A stretch of DNA of 64,000 nucleotides, from positions 20,749,001 through 20,813,000 of the forward strand of contig CM076268.1 in the NCBI GenBank assembly GCA_038380795.1. Reading direction: 5' to 3'. Below are positions 53,874-63,586 of the stretch, piece by piece (position 1 is the first letter of the stretch; each line of letters opens with the position of its first letter). Made by a program: the position numbers and the translations under genes. Below the pieces are notes generated by a model. The model was not told the origin of the DNA. It searched no databases and saw only the letters and a program-made list of their open reading frames with translations. The DNA comes from Pyrocephalus nanus. Taxonomy: Eukaryota; Chordata; Aves; Passeriformes; Tyrannidae.

Positions 53874-55959
53874 AGCAGAACCTCTCTGGCTCATTGCAAA
53901 GGACTCAGGAGGGAGAGAAAACACCATGATTGTTCATCCATCTTAGGAGATATATACTACAGTTTTTGCTCAAAACAAACAATACCAGCATAGGCACTGT
54001 TTTGGTCTCCCCATCTGCCCTGTGCTGTCATAAAACCAAAGAGGCATTCAGTGGAGTCAAGTACAGAAAACTGAAAAATAACATGAGAGAAACAGAGAGG
54101 GACAGAGAATTAACCAGTGTAGATCTCTGCTGCGGGATACCATTGAGACAAAGCATTCTGTAGTAGTTTCATCAATTAATTAGTACATTGTATACAGTAA
54201 CATATCAGTATAAATAAGTTCTGTGACCAGTATCTGCTGCCATGTCCTAATAGTGACCCCAGTGTGTGCACACACATGCATGCACCCATGTACACAGAGC
54301 ACATTCTTCAAAATATGACATGTAATTTTCACAAAGGTTTAACATTCCTGTTTTTCCCCAGATTCAAACTTTGCAAAAAACAGTGAACTCGTAATTCAAC
54401 ATTTGCAGAATGCTTCAAAGTTTCTCTGAATTCTCCTTTCCCCCTACTCCAAATATTTTCCCTCCCCTATGAAAAGAAAACACAAGAAGAGACCTGTTTA
54501 TCACATGATCTTCCTTTGGAGGAATCCTTACATTTGTACTCTTTGAATCATTTACGTATCAAAGAAAAAGGAAGCTTCAAATAATATTCACATGGAGCAC
54601 ATAAATCTTACCTTCCTGACTTTTAGATTAGCCTCCCGGGCATGTGAAATTTATTAGGCACTGTTTCTTTCTTGTTCTAGACAGCTTAGGTGTGAGCTTG
54701 TGTGCTTCTGTTTATGTTTACAAAAAATCTGATGAATTCCAAAAAAGGCACACTTGCTGTGTTTTGACTCTATAAATATCACTACTTATATACTTTTATG
54801 GTATTATGAATCCATATTGGCTTTACAAAACAAGATTATCTTCAAAAATAGCTACTATTTAAAGATAATAAGTATACCCAGTGAACAAGTAAAAGGGAGT
54901 GAAAAAGAAATGGGATTCACTGGGGACATCAATGTGATAGATACATGTTTTCTGTATGTGTATCCCTGCAGCAGAACCAACGTGGTCCAGCTTCTAGAAA
55001 TCAAGAGATATATCTGCAAGTAACCTTGAGCAAGCTAAACCTCCCCTTGCCTTGCCATATCTTCTAGGTAGAAAAGAGTCTGGGACAGATACAGTTTCTT
55101 TTTATGACAAGGTAGCAACAAATACAAGAGAGAACAATCTTCAAGTAGCATAATCTATAAAAATGAAATCCTAATATACCAATTATTTCCCCAAAACAGC
55201 AGCAGTAAGAGCCATACCAAGGAGAATAAAGAACCAGCAACTACAAGTAAGGAAACACTGATCTTTGGGCAGAAGAGTGAAGAACACATTCTGCTCAGCA
55301 CAATCTCACTATCAACCACCCGGGTTTCACTCTGGTGCCCTTGATTTGGGGGCTCCATTATTGAACCCATACAAAGAGGTGTAACAACCACAGCACTGAC
55401 ACAAGCACAGGGCACTTACTGGTTAAAAATCAAACAAGGGTAACAGCAGGAGCCCAGGCAGTTTTGCTGAAACGAGATCTGCACAGCAGGGCAGGCATGG
55501 CTTTTCTTCATTACCCTAATAGCCTAATAAATAAATAAGGAATAGTTGTGTCCATGGTAATCATGCTAGTGATTTTTTTTTCCCTTTCCCTTCCAAGATA
55601 CCTCAGGAGAGAGGTAGCCATACCCTGGCTGCAGAATCTGATCTGTAAATAAAAAACTGAGACCTAAATGAAGCCCTTTCTATGGTAGGATTCAACTAAA
55701 ACTACTGCATATTCTCAGACATTTAAATCACCTACCATTCACCAGGCACTGGTGGTACCTGAAGGTGCTGCCAATTATTTTTCACTCCTGAATTTCTTAT
55801 GCGCTGATTGCGAAAGGTATTTACACCTCTGCAGAGAAGCACACAAAATACAAATTTTTAGAAACAATAGAGTTAGACTAACCTCTGCTTTCCACTTAAA
55901 GACACAACGGTTTCATACCCTACCATTCCCAGTTTCTGTTTTATCCAAACTACATTAAG

Positions 55960-56110
55960 CGTTGGCTTCCTAAAGTACAGTATTCTGTATGTCACACGCA
56001 GGGCAGCATCCATGCGCCGCTGACTTGGTAATTGCATTATCTGCAGCCGCTGATGAATGAACAACCGTAATGCATACATCCTGGGCTTAGCTCTCCCGGG
56101 ACAAGTAGAC
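55960..56110. promoter_or_regulatory. Candidate regulatory element with duplicated POU/homeodomain-like module
   Basis: Two copies of GCCGCTGA (56016-56023 and 56046-56053) lie exactly 30 bp apart. Each is followed by a TAAT/TGCAT sequence: GTAATTGCATTAT near 56028 and GTAATGCATAC near 56067. ATTGCAT and ATGCAT resemble POU/octamer half-sites. The block keeps several CpGs outside the island and lies about 460-615 bp downstream of the predicted exon 1 donor, in intron 1. The repeats are seen directly; enhancer function is inferred. Confidence 0.4.
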
Positions 56111-56450
56111 ACAGACTCCCCATACCAGATTCACTCACTTTGCTGAGTCCGAAGGTACACACACAGAAAATACCCGTGTGAATTCCCTCTCATTTTAAAA
56201 GCAATGTTGTAATCTGCTCCCCCTTTCCACTGACAGAAGTATAGCACTTCTATTTACAAGCACCAGAAGCTCATTCCCAAACCTACTTCTCTGCATCTGC
56301 AATCTATTCTACCTGCAAATAACAAGGCTTGAATAAAGACTTGCAAAAATTGTGGTGTAACACCGACAGCGCCTCCGGACATTAGGGAAGAGAGAGGCGT
56401 GAATACCCCACAGCATAATGGCCCTTTAAAGAGCGACTAGTCCTTATGGG

Positions 56451-56458
56451 TATAAATA
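56451..56458 (+). promoter_or_regulatory. Plus-strand TATA-like octamer at the opposite island edge
   Basis: TATAAATA on the plus strand lies at the low-coordinate margin of the CpG island and would direct a start near 56482. A possible plus-strand donor, GGGGAG|GTGGGT, follows at 57021. Together they could define an antisense first exon overlapping the minus-strand exon. Each signal alone is weak. Confidence 0.25.
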
Positions 56459-56644
56459 ATCTCAAAAATAAAATGGACCCAAGGCGACTTCCACTGCAGA
56501 GGGCAGAAATGACCGGGTGCCACAGCCCCGGCTGCAAAAGCCCCGGCAAAGTTAAACGCGCAGACGAGCTTACCTCGGAGCGGCAGCGGCAGGCTCCGTG
56601 CCCGCCCGGACGGGACGCCGCAGCCGCGCTGGCCGGAGCTCCGC

Positions 56645-56679
56645 CGATCCGATCCGATCCGGTGCGATGCGCTGCGCTG
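56645..56679. repeat. Degenerate pentanucleotide tandem array
   Basis: Seven consecutive 5-bp units can be read: CGATC three times, then CGGTG, CGATG, CGCTG and CGCTG. All units share CG at positions 1-2, and six of the seven fit CGNTS. The array lies inside the predicted first exon and is probably a decayed short tandem repeat. Confidence 0.7.
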
Positions 56680-56728
56680 CCCGCGCCGCCGCGGCTCCCC
56701 GGCAGGCGGCGGCCGCCCACGGGCACCG

Positions 56729-56750
56729 CCCCCCGCCCGCCCGCCCGCCC
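56729..56750 (-). other. G-quadruplex motif in the predicted 5' UTR
   Basis: On the minus strand there are four GGG runs, each followed by a single C, and then a run of six Gs: five G-runs with one-base loops. This is the tightest class of quadruplex-forming sequence. It lies about 155-176 nt upstream of the predicted donor, so it would be present in both the non-template DNA and the nascent RNA of the predicted transcript. Confidence 0.75.
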
Positions 56751-57081
56751 GGCGGCAGCGGCGCGGGAACCACCCGCTCGGCCCCGGCACCGAGAGAGCC
56801 CCTGCCAGCCGAAACGAGCAAAGAGGGCCTGCGCTTCCCGGCCGGGAGAGCGAACCCCAGCCCAGCTGACCCCGAGGAAGGCGGGAGCAGCGCGGCGGCA
56901 GCCCGGGAACGGGGGGCGCGGCGGCCCCTGCCCGACCTGTTGCGTGTGTCGGTCGCTGTCGGTTCCCGGGGTGGTGAAATTTGCTGAGGATTGAGGGCTG
57001 GGAACGCCGTGCACCGGGGAGGTGGGTACACGGCTGAGCAAGGGACTTTCAGTCCAGCCATCGGTGTGCCGATTGTGTGTA

Positions 57082-57089
57082 ATTTTATA
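57082..57089 (-). promoter_or_regulatory. TATA box candidate for the minus-strand gene
   Basis: On the minus strand the sequence reads CATATAAAATT. It sits in A/T-rich DNA immediately outside the CpG island and would place the start site near 57058, at the island's edge. CpG-island promoters usually lack TATA boxes, and such octamers occur by chance in A/T-rich DNA. The placement relative to the island and donor is the main support. Confidence 0.4.
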
Positions 57090-57170
57090 TGTATCTTCTC
57101 CCTGAAGAATGGGGAGGAAAATATGGAGGAAGAGGGAAGAGGACTGCTAAATCACTGAATGCTTCATCTG

Positions 57171-57207
<37 letters not shown>
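57171..57207 (+). repeat. 37-bp poly(A) tract upstream of the promoter
   Basis: An uninterrupted run of 37 A residues is followed by GAGAGATC. It is the longest homopolymer in the window and lies about 80 bp upstream of the minus-strand TATA box. Long dA:dT tracts disfavour nucleosomes, so it may help keep the promoter open. I found no target-site duplication that would mark it as the tail of a retroposed element. Its length may be affected by sequencing error or polymorphism. Confidence 0.9.
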
Positions 57208-57210
<3 letters not shown>

Positions 57211-57814
57211 AGATCAAATAGAGGAGAGTGGGACTGTCTCATTCACCCTCAATTGCACTGGATTAATATTACCATTTTGTTTTCATTAATGCTTAGGGCA
57301 TAACCCCCAGATCAGCTTAGGTACTCCACAACAGTGAGGGAAAGCCAGTCCAGACTCGAGGTTACACACGAAACATATGAAGGTACCAACCCACAAATGG
57401 TCTGACTGTGCCACCTTTGTGTAGAGAGGAAACACCATGGACATGCTGTCTTGATATCTTGTGGGGTTTTTTAATCTTCAGATGTTATGATTCTGTTTTC
57501 TTTTTTTGTCACCTTCAAAGTTCTTTTATAGAAAGAAAGTTGTCTTTAATATACTGACAACCATAAGAATCTAGTCTGTCTTACTTGAATACTATGCCTG
57601 AATCAAAAATATCACCAAATAACTCAAACCAGTTGCCAAAAGAAATTTTAGATCTCAATCTGTAAATTGAGAAAAGATCAAACATATTTTGTCTCCAATT
57701 ACCAGAAGACACAAAGGAAGTTTAACCCTAAATTTTGTTCCCTCCACACTAACCTCTTAAGGGCAGCTGGAAAAACCTCCTTCATTTCAGAGAGATGAAT
57801 ACACACAAAAGGAG

Positions 57815-57925
57815 GCTCGCTGCCTTCCAGATGGGGACCGGAAGTTTGCGGCGATGATCCCGAGCAGCCCTCTGCTTCTTGGAATCCCCAGGAGAGAGGA
57901 ACGTGACCATCATCTCAGAGCAGAA
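57815..57925. promoter_or_regulatory. Candidate upstream element with a canonical ETS site
   Basis: ACCGGAAGT (57837-57845) is a perfect ETS-family core in extended context. It is followed by GCGGCGATG and further CpGs (CCCGAG, AACGTGAC) within about 90 bp, in otherwise CpG-poor DNA. It lies about 0.8 kb upstream of the predicted minus-strand start. It could be a proximal enhancer or a minor promoter. Confidence 0.35.
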
Positions 57926-58138
57926 TGGACAGCCGGGAATTCTCAAATCTGAAATCCAGCTTGGGCAGAAAAGAGATGAATGTTTTTCCTCTCTGATGGA
58001 GAGCAGGGTGATAAAATTTGTGGCATCCTGCCAAAGTCATTGAACCCACTTAGGCACAAAACCTCATCTTACCCAGGCTGAATAGCATCAAGGAGAAAAA
58101 AAGAATTGAGAATTTATTCATTGGTATTCCCACCCCTC

Positions 58139-58157
58139 AAAAAAAAAAAAAAAAAAA
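58139..58157 (+). repeat. Poly(A) tract, 19 bp
   Basis: Uninterrupted A run following CCCACCCCTC, in the upstream flank of the predicted promoter. Confidence 0.85.
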
Positions 58158-60750
58158 GATTTCCTGCATGATAAGAATAGCCATCTGTGAGACTAACTGA
58201 AAGCAAGGCCTGGGGTTGACCTCATAGCTGAAATGCTAATTTTTAATTTAGAGGCTTACCAAAGTGCAAAATGTGTGCAAGCATATACATACATCTCCAT
58301 GCAAAAGAGGCAGAACCCAGGATCAATGTGGGTAGGCAAGCAGTTAATCATTGTAACCTTGATCTCTCATGACCTGATCAGGGTCTGTAAGAGTTGTTTG
58401 CCTGTCTCTGCTCCTGAAACTGTTTCTAAGAACCAATTCAAGTACCTTTAAGTGTACTGGGGACTTGCTGGTTCATCTCTGAACCCAGGAATATCAATCT
58501 GCCAATCTAGAATAGCTATTCTGTTCCAGGTTCTTGCATAGGGAAGGCAGATGGGTGCTTCAAAAAATGCTCAAAAAACCAACCTGCACCATTTAGCTGA
58601 AACAGATCAAACCCATCAAACCTTACTCAGGCTATCTGCGGGAAACCAGCATTTCCTCTGTAACAGGCAAGGGCTTTGTACCTCACTGCTGTCAGCAGGT
58701 GACTTTACAGATGCCCATGTGCTATGCATTTTGTAAATAGCAAACATTTGTCTCCTGAAATGCCCCATCTTCCTGCTCCTCTCAAAAGCAGGAAGTCTGC
58801 CTTCCTGCTTGTGCCCCAGCTGTATTAAAAAAGGCATGTAATGGACTGTTATGTTACTAGCAGCCAAGCTAATAACTGCAGTTAGTCTAAGATGACACAT
58901 GAACATGAGAGCTTAAAGTATGTAGCAGGGCCAATTGTTTCATTAGGAAGTGAACTCAGCCCTTCCTGTGAAGACCTATGTTACCAGAGGGAACAAATCT
59001 TTCATCACAAAGTTATTGCTTTGAATCCAATGCAGAGACATCTCAGGCTGAATGATAAATATTCCCCACTGCGACTGCATCCTGAGCAAACTGCCCCAGA
59101 GAGCAAGGACTGAGCTCTATTCTTCCCTCGAACAGTGTCTCCCAAGGACAACTACAAGGAGGAAACTGGCACTGCCAATACTTCAGGTAGAGGCCTGTAA
59201 GAACAACTAGGAGCCTTCACAGTAACATCAACTGACAGGCATCCCTCACTTTAAAAGGTTTGTTCTGTGTGCAAATACAAAGACTGCACCTCACTTACAA
59301 ACCTGAGACATTACCCAGGTGCATTGGAATTTTAATGCTAATCTAAATACCCTCACTGATACAAGATAAATGTAATGGCTAAATAGCTGGTATGAGAAAA
59401 CAGAGATAAATGGATTATGGGGCAACACAGACGAAAAGCACTCAAACATATATCGGAGTCCTTACTAGGAAGACTTTGGCTACACTACACATTTGCTCCC
59501 TGCCCCCTTTCCTTCCCACTGAAATTTTGATCTGTGAGTTTAGAAGAGAAGTGACCCTTCTCTAGACAGGTAGCATTTGAGTCCAGATGCTGATCCCAGG
59601 ATTATGTCAAAGGAGGCACACATTAGATCTTTGCAGGAACATGTCCACTGTTCCCATTTAGTGCTGGAAAGGGGATCCCCTCCATGAGGTGGCACAGGAA
59701 CTGGATGGGACAGAGCTTGTTAGCAGCCTGCTGGCCCAGATATGAGAAAAAGAAAAACCTCTGCTTGACTCAAACCCAGATAAATGTTCCACAGCACTAG
59801 AGTAACACATTTTTTTTATTTGTGAAATAAAAATGTCTTTAAAATAAAATCTGTGATATCACTGATCTGAAATCCTGCCATTTCCACAGTGATAGCCCGA
59901 GCAAAAGTGCACTTCAAGAGTGAACTACTCTACTTCATAAGACAGCAGCTTAGACAAGCAAATCAAGTGTGTTTCAAGTCAGTCTCTCAGTGTCACCAAC
60001 TCAGTGCAAGTATACTGACTGCAGGCCCCTCTTCTGGGCTTCCACCATCCTTCACCACACTATTTAAACCAGACACAAAGTCATGCTGATTCTATGAAGG
60101 CATCCAGACAGAGCAACTGCAACATTTTCCAAAGGCAAAATCATAGAGTGTAGTGAAAGGGAAATTGTATTGAGTTTTTGCATGGCTAACAAGGGATTTG
60201 CAAGCACACAGGCTATGTTTGTTCAACCGGAGTTGAAAAGAAAACCAGAATCATATGAAACATCCCTCTAATCCATGAACCCAGTGAACAGGATGGCCCT
60301 GGCTATTGTGTCAGGACATAGAGCTTGGGGTCCTTAATCCTTGAAATTATTGGCATGGTGCACTTGTTCTGTGACAGCTCTTTCAGATCTTTTCCCATCT
60401 CTATTGTTTTGTTTTCTGCTTGAGTAAATAGTAGGGCAAAAGTGAGACACATTTGTTTTCTGCTGTCATCTGTCAGGATGAATGGCCTGGATCTTCACCT
60501 CCCTGCTTTTTCTGTCGACAAAGTGCCTTGGCTAATGCACATGGGCTACCATCAAGGAAGGAGTCCTCTCCCATTTAGTCTTGTATGAAAAGTGTGGAGT
60601 AGAAATGATGGCATGGCATACAAAGGGTGTCAAGAATGAGGGCCAAAAACACAGGAAAAAAAATTAAAAGCCAGAATCCACCTTAATTACACCACAGACC
60701 CCCATACGTATCCACGGTGAGAAAAGGCACTGTGAACAAATTGCCTCTGA

Positions 60751-60883
60751 TTTGCAAACGGAGAAACTGAGGCAAAGAATGGCAATATGACCATGGTCAT
60801 CCCACAAATCAGTGGCATATTAGAGATCTCAGGCTTTCATAGTCCTAATTTCATCATCTATCTACTAGGCAGCACTGCCTTCT
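60751..60883 (+). repeat. MIR-like CORE-SINE relic
   Basis: This segment follows the order of the MIR consensus: a GGAGAAACTGAGGCAAAGAA block, then a gap, then GGTCATCCCACAAATCAGTGGCA, then TCTACTAGGCAGCACTGCCT at the end. MIR elements are tRNA-derived CORE-SINEs active in early amniotes and fixed since, so this is a very old insertion. Its position about 3.7 kb upstream of the predicted promoter has no obvious meaning. Confidence 0.7.
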
Positions 60884-62700
60884 GTTTGCATCAGAATCAT
60901 TACAATTTAATAAACCAGGATTATGGTGATTTATACCAACTTGGCACAGCCAAATAAAGGAAGCAGAGAAACTACACTGTATAAAGGTTCAGCTACGAGG
61001 TGGTCTTGAACAGCTCAGGGATTTTGTGTCATGGTTTTCAACCTCAGCTGTGGTAAATGCTGCTGACTCCAAGCCGGTATGAGAGGGGTCAAGACAACAC
61101 AGTCTTCTGGAAACACTTTAGAAAAAAAAAAGATTTAAACTCAGTGATAAGTCTTGATTTGTGCTCAAAAGACTGATTTACTTTTAAACTAGGCAGTACC
61201 ACTACCTTTATTCTTTATAATTTAAATGGAATCATGGTAAGAAACTCTGATTATTGTTAGTGTTGACAGTAAAAAGGGAAAAGAGCAGCATTCTGTTTGT
61301 GCTTGCTCTAGAGCCTCACTGAAGAGACAGGACAAAGATAACCTTGGCATCCATTGTTATGTTCCAGATCCCAGGAGGAATGAGGGTTCTGAATGCTGGT
61401 TTAACACTTCTGTTGCTGGGATCTATGTAAAGAGAACAAGCAGACACTGCAAACCAAGACAGTTTTCCTCTGAGCAGAGATAAGTTTGAATTTTCCTTCT
61501 CTGCCTTCCACCATCATGGCCTATGCCTTTTCTCTGTCTGGTGGACAGGGTGGTATGGAGGAGGATGTATAGACATAATTATTCAGAGACCTGGTTCTGT
61601 TTTTAGCTTTGCCAGAACTGCAGGCAGCCCTGTACAAAACACTTGTCCACTCTATCACACTGCCTGTATTTCCAGCCCCTTCATTTCAAGTAGTGGCTGC
61701 CACACGTCCCACTGTGCACAGGTGTGTTCTCTGTCCCTAATGCAGGAAGTCAAGAAAGTTTTTATTTGTCTAAGTCTGTTGCAGACCATATGTGCAAGAA
61801 ATCCATGCTTCCTCAAAGGGAGTGTCTTGCTGTGCATTTGTGACAGGGTGTGTGGGCATATGTTTCTGCCTGACCTAATTAATTGTTAAACAATTTCAAT
61901 ATAGTTTCTTCTCTGGCAGGTTATGCAGGGTCATTCATATCTATTAATATTTACATGCACATACACAGGTTCACACAGAAAACATAAAGCCATCTTTGTT
62001 AATTAAACACAGCTCATCATTTCAACAGGCAACATTGTATTCTCTGATAAGATATAGATATTGCCTAGAATAAGGTTTTCCATAAAAATAATAATAATTT
62101 ATGAACCTCAAATGCTTTTTATAAGTGCATTATAATGCTGCTTCAACTTTTGTTGTGAATAATAGTACTGACATCATACTAGAATGTTTATCAGCAAATA
62201 ACAACAACAACAAAAATGGGAAAGAGATGTTTCAGCAGTAGGGAGACTTTTCCCTTCTATCTCTACTGGTAGAAGAATATCTTTACCTAGCTGGAAAGGG
62301 TAACGTAAGCCAGCCCAATGCATAAAGTGTGCCAGGTCTCAAAGGTAAACAGTGAGGAAAATGCTAAGCAATCACTTGGTATGCGATGTCCATGGCTAGC
62401 TGTAGAAATATATTCCTCAGATGGGCTGCCTTTTCTGTGATCCCCCTTTTCAAGATTTGATATTATTCCTACCTTAAAAGAACAGAAATAGTCTATGGTT
62501 CAGGGCATTCTCTTCCCTTCCATTCTTCAAAGAATTGAGTGGCTCTTCTGACCATTCTTGCCGCATCCACCCTGCAAAAGGAGTTTGAAGAAATTAAAAA
62601 AAAAAAACAACAAAACAAAAATAATAAAAAAAATACAACCTGTAGGAGAAGGTAATCTGTGTTGTTGGGGAGAGATTTTAGAAGTGAAATTGTTGAAAGA

Positions 62701-62734
62701 ATGTAGGGTTAGATGGAGGAATGTAGGGTTAGAT
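62701..62734 (+). repeat. 20-bp tandem duplication with telomere-like core
   Basis: ATGTAGGGTTAGAT is repeated at a 20-bp period (62701 and 62721). Each copy contains TAGGGTTAG, one and a half vertebrate telomeric units. Two copies are too few to call an interstitial telomeric repeat. Confidence 0.7.
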
Positions 62735-63234
62735 TTAACTGATTACATAGACAAATTGAAGAGCAAAAGTACACACGATGATAGATTTTTTTTTCCCCTT
62801 CATTTAGAACTACTTAAGGCTGATTGCTTTGGATCAAATACCAATATATCTTCTGCAGCCTAATTTTTAATATGAAATGCAACTTGAACTGAGCAGATCT
62901 GGAAAATTTCTTTTTTCTTTGTATTTCTTTCTACCTATTTTTGACTAAAAGATAGGTAAAGAACAACCCAAAAGATGTGCTGAATCTAAAATTATGTGGA
63001 AATTAGGCAAGAGAACCTAATCTTGTAATAATTTAGACCAAGGCCTATCACCAAATCTCTGACCTGTGGATTCTTACTCAGCACCACTGTCAGACAGGTT
63101 TATTTCTTAGTATTTTCACTTGTAAGACTGAAGTCTTGAAAGCAGTTTGGGAGAGGAGCAAAGCACTTATTCTCTGCTGGGATTTAATTTGCTTGCTGTC
63201 TTGATTTCTGTCAAACACAAAGGAATCTATCTAC

Positions 63235-63285
63235 CTGCAGCAAGCTAAAACATCTTGCAGTGTGAAGGATCTGAGCACAGCAACA
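63235..63285 (-). other. Weak candidate exon upstream of the main promoter (51 nt)
   Basis: On the minus strand TTCTGTTTTTTTCTGTTTAG precedes a 51-nt segment ending CTTGCTGCAG, followed by the donor GTAGATAG. The length is a multiple of three and one frame is open (VAVLRSFTLQDVLACCR). It lies about 6.2 kb upstream of the CpG-island promoter, so it would require a distal alternative promoter outside the window. Confidence 0.15.
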
Positions 63286-63570
63286 CTAAACAGAAAAAAA
63301 CAGAAGCAAAACCAGAAATAAAGCAAACGTTGATAAAAAAAGCGTAGAGATTCCTTCATATCTCCTGCATCAAGGAAATTTAAGCTTGTACAGAACTTTA
63401 GTTTTAAGTTCAGACCTATATTGCACAAAGAATAATAAATAGTGGTAAACTTAACACCCAGACTTTGAAATAATATCAGTCATCATCATCATCTTCCTTT
63501 CCATTAAAGGCTAGGAAGGCATTTTGGAACTATCACTGACCTAATATTCCCAGTCCAGCTATTGCACAGA

Positions 63571-63586
63571 TTTTTTTTTTTTTTTT
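63571..63586. repeat. Poly(T) tract, 16 bp
   Basis: Uninterrupted T run between GCACAGA and CAAATC. No associated element was recognised. Confidence 0.8.

Larger units (their letters stand above)
35883..56450. other. Presumed first-intron DNA, no further gene recognised
   Basis: About 20.5 kb between the candidate 35836-35882 exon and the CpG island. Apart from the candidate microexon, candidate alternative first exon, MIR-like and other old repeat relics, homeodomain-type inverted repeat and homopolymers listed separately, it is unique A/T-rich DNA. A strong isolated minus-strand donor (GGAAG|GTAAGA, about 54608) has no matching acceptor. An alternating purine-pyrimidine stretch lies at about 54260-54298. 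Confidence 0.6.
56500..57000. promoter_or_regulatory. CpG island, promoter of an unidentified gene
   Basis: This is the only dense CpG block in an otherwise CpG-depleted window. It has many GC boxes (CCGCCC/GGGCGG type) and abrupt borders with A/T-rich DNA on both sides. CpG islands of this size in birds normally mark promoters and first exons. The minus-strand reading is favoured because a consensus splice donor, GAG|GTAAGC, sits at the low-coordinate edge (56574) and a TATAAAAT box lies on the minus strand just outside the high-coordinate edge. Several long open frames run through the block on both strands, but GC-rich DNA contains few stop codons, so they are not evidence of coding. The island is seen directly; its promoter role follows from general knowledge; the strand is inferred. 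Confidence 0.85.
56574..57058 (-). other. Predicted first exon, probably 5' UTR, of a minus-strand gene
   Basis: The 3' border is a strong donor: the exon ends in CTCCGAG and the intron begins GTAAGC (minus strand, exon end 56574). The 5' border is inferred at about 30 bp downstream of the TATAAAAT box at 57082-57089, giving an exon of roughly 480 nt. One minus-strand frame opens with an ATG at 57061-57059 and stays open to the donor, but that ATG lies at or just outside the inferred start site. Its peptide is Ala/Arg/Pro/Gly-rich as expected of GC-rich DNA, and I do not recognise it. I therefore treat the exon as untranslated, with a coding start as the alternative. It also contains a G-quadruplex motif and a pentamer array. 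Confidence 0.5.

Noticed and set aside
56382..57061. Long open frames on both strands through the CpG island (up to 219 codons)
   Set aside because: GC-rich DNA has few stops, so several frames on both strands are open at once. The longest minus frame starts at a non-ATG codon (TTG). The products are low-complexity Ala/Arg/Gly/Pro strings with no recognisable domain.
57089..57289. Poly(A) tract considered as the tail of a processed pseudogene
   Set aside because: No target-site duplication flanks it and the 80 bp before it show no recognisable transcript.
63479..63491. Short CAT trinucleotide run
   Set aside because: Only about four units, below what I would list as a microsatellite.
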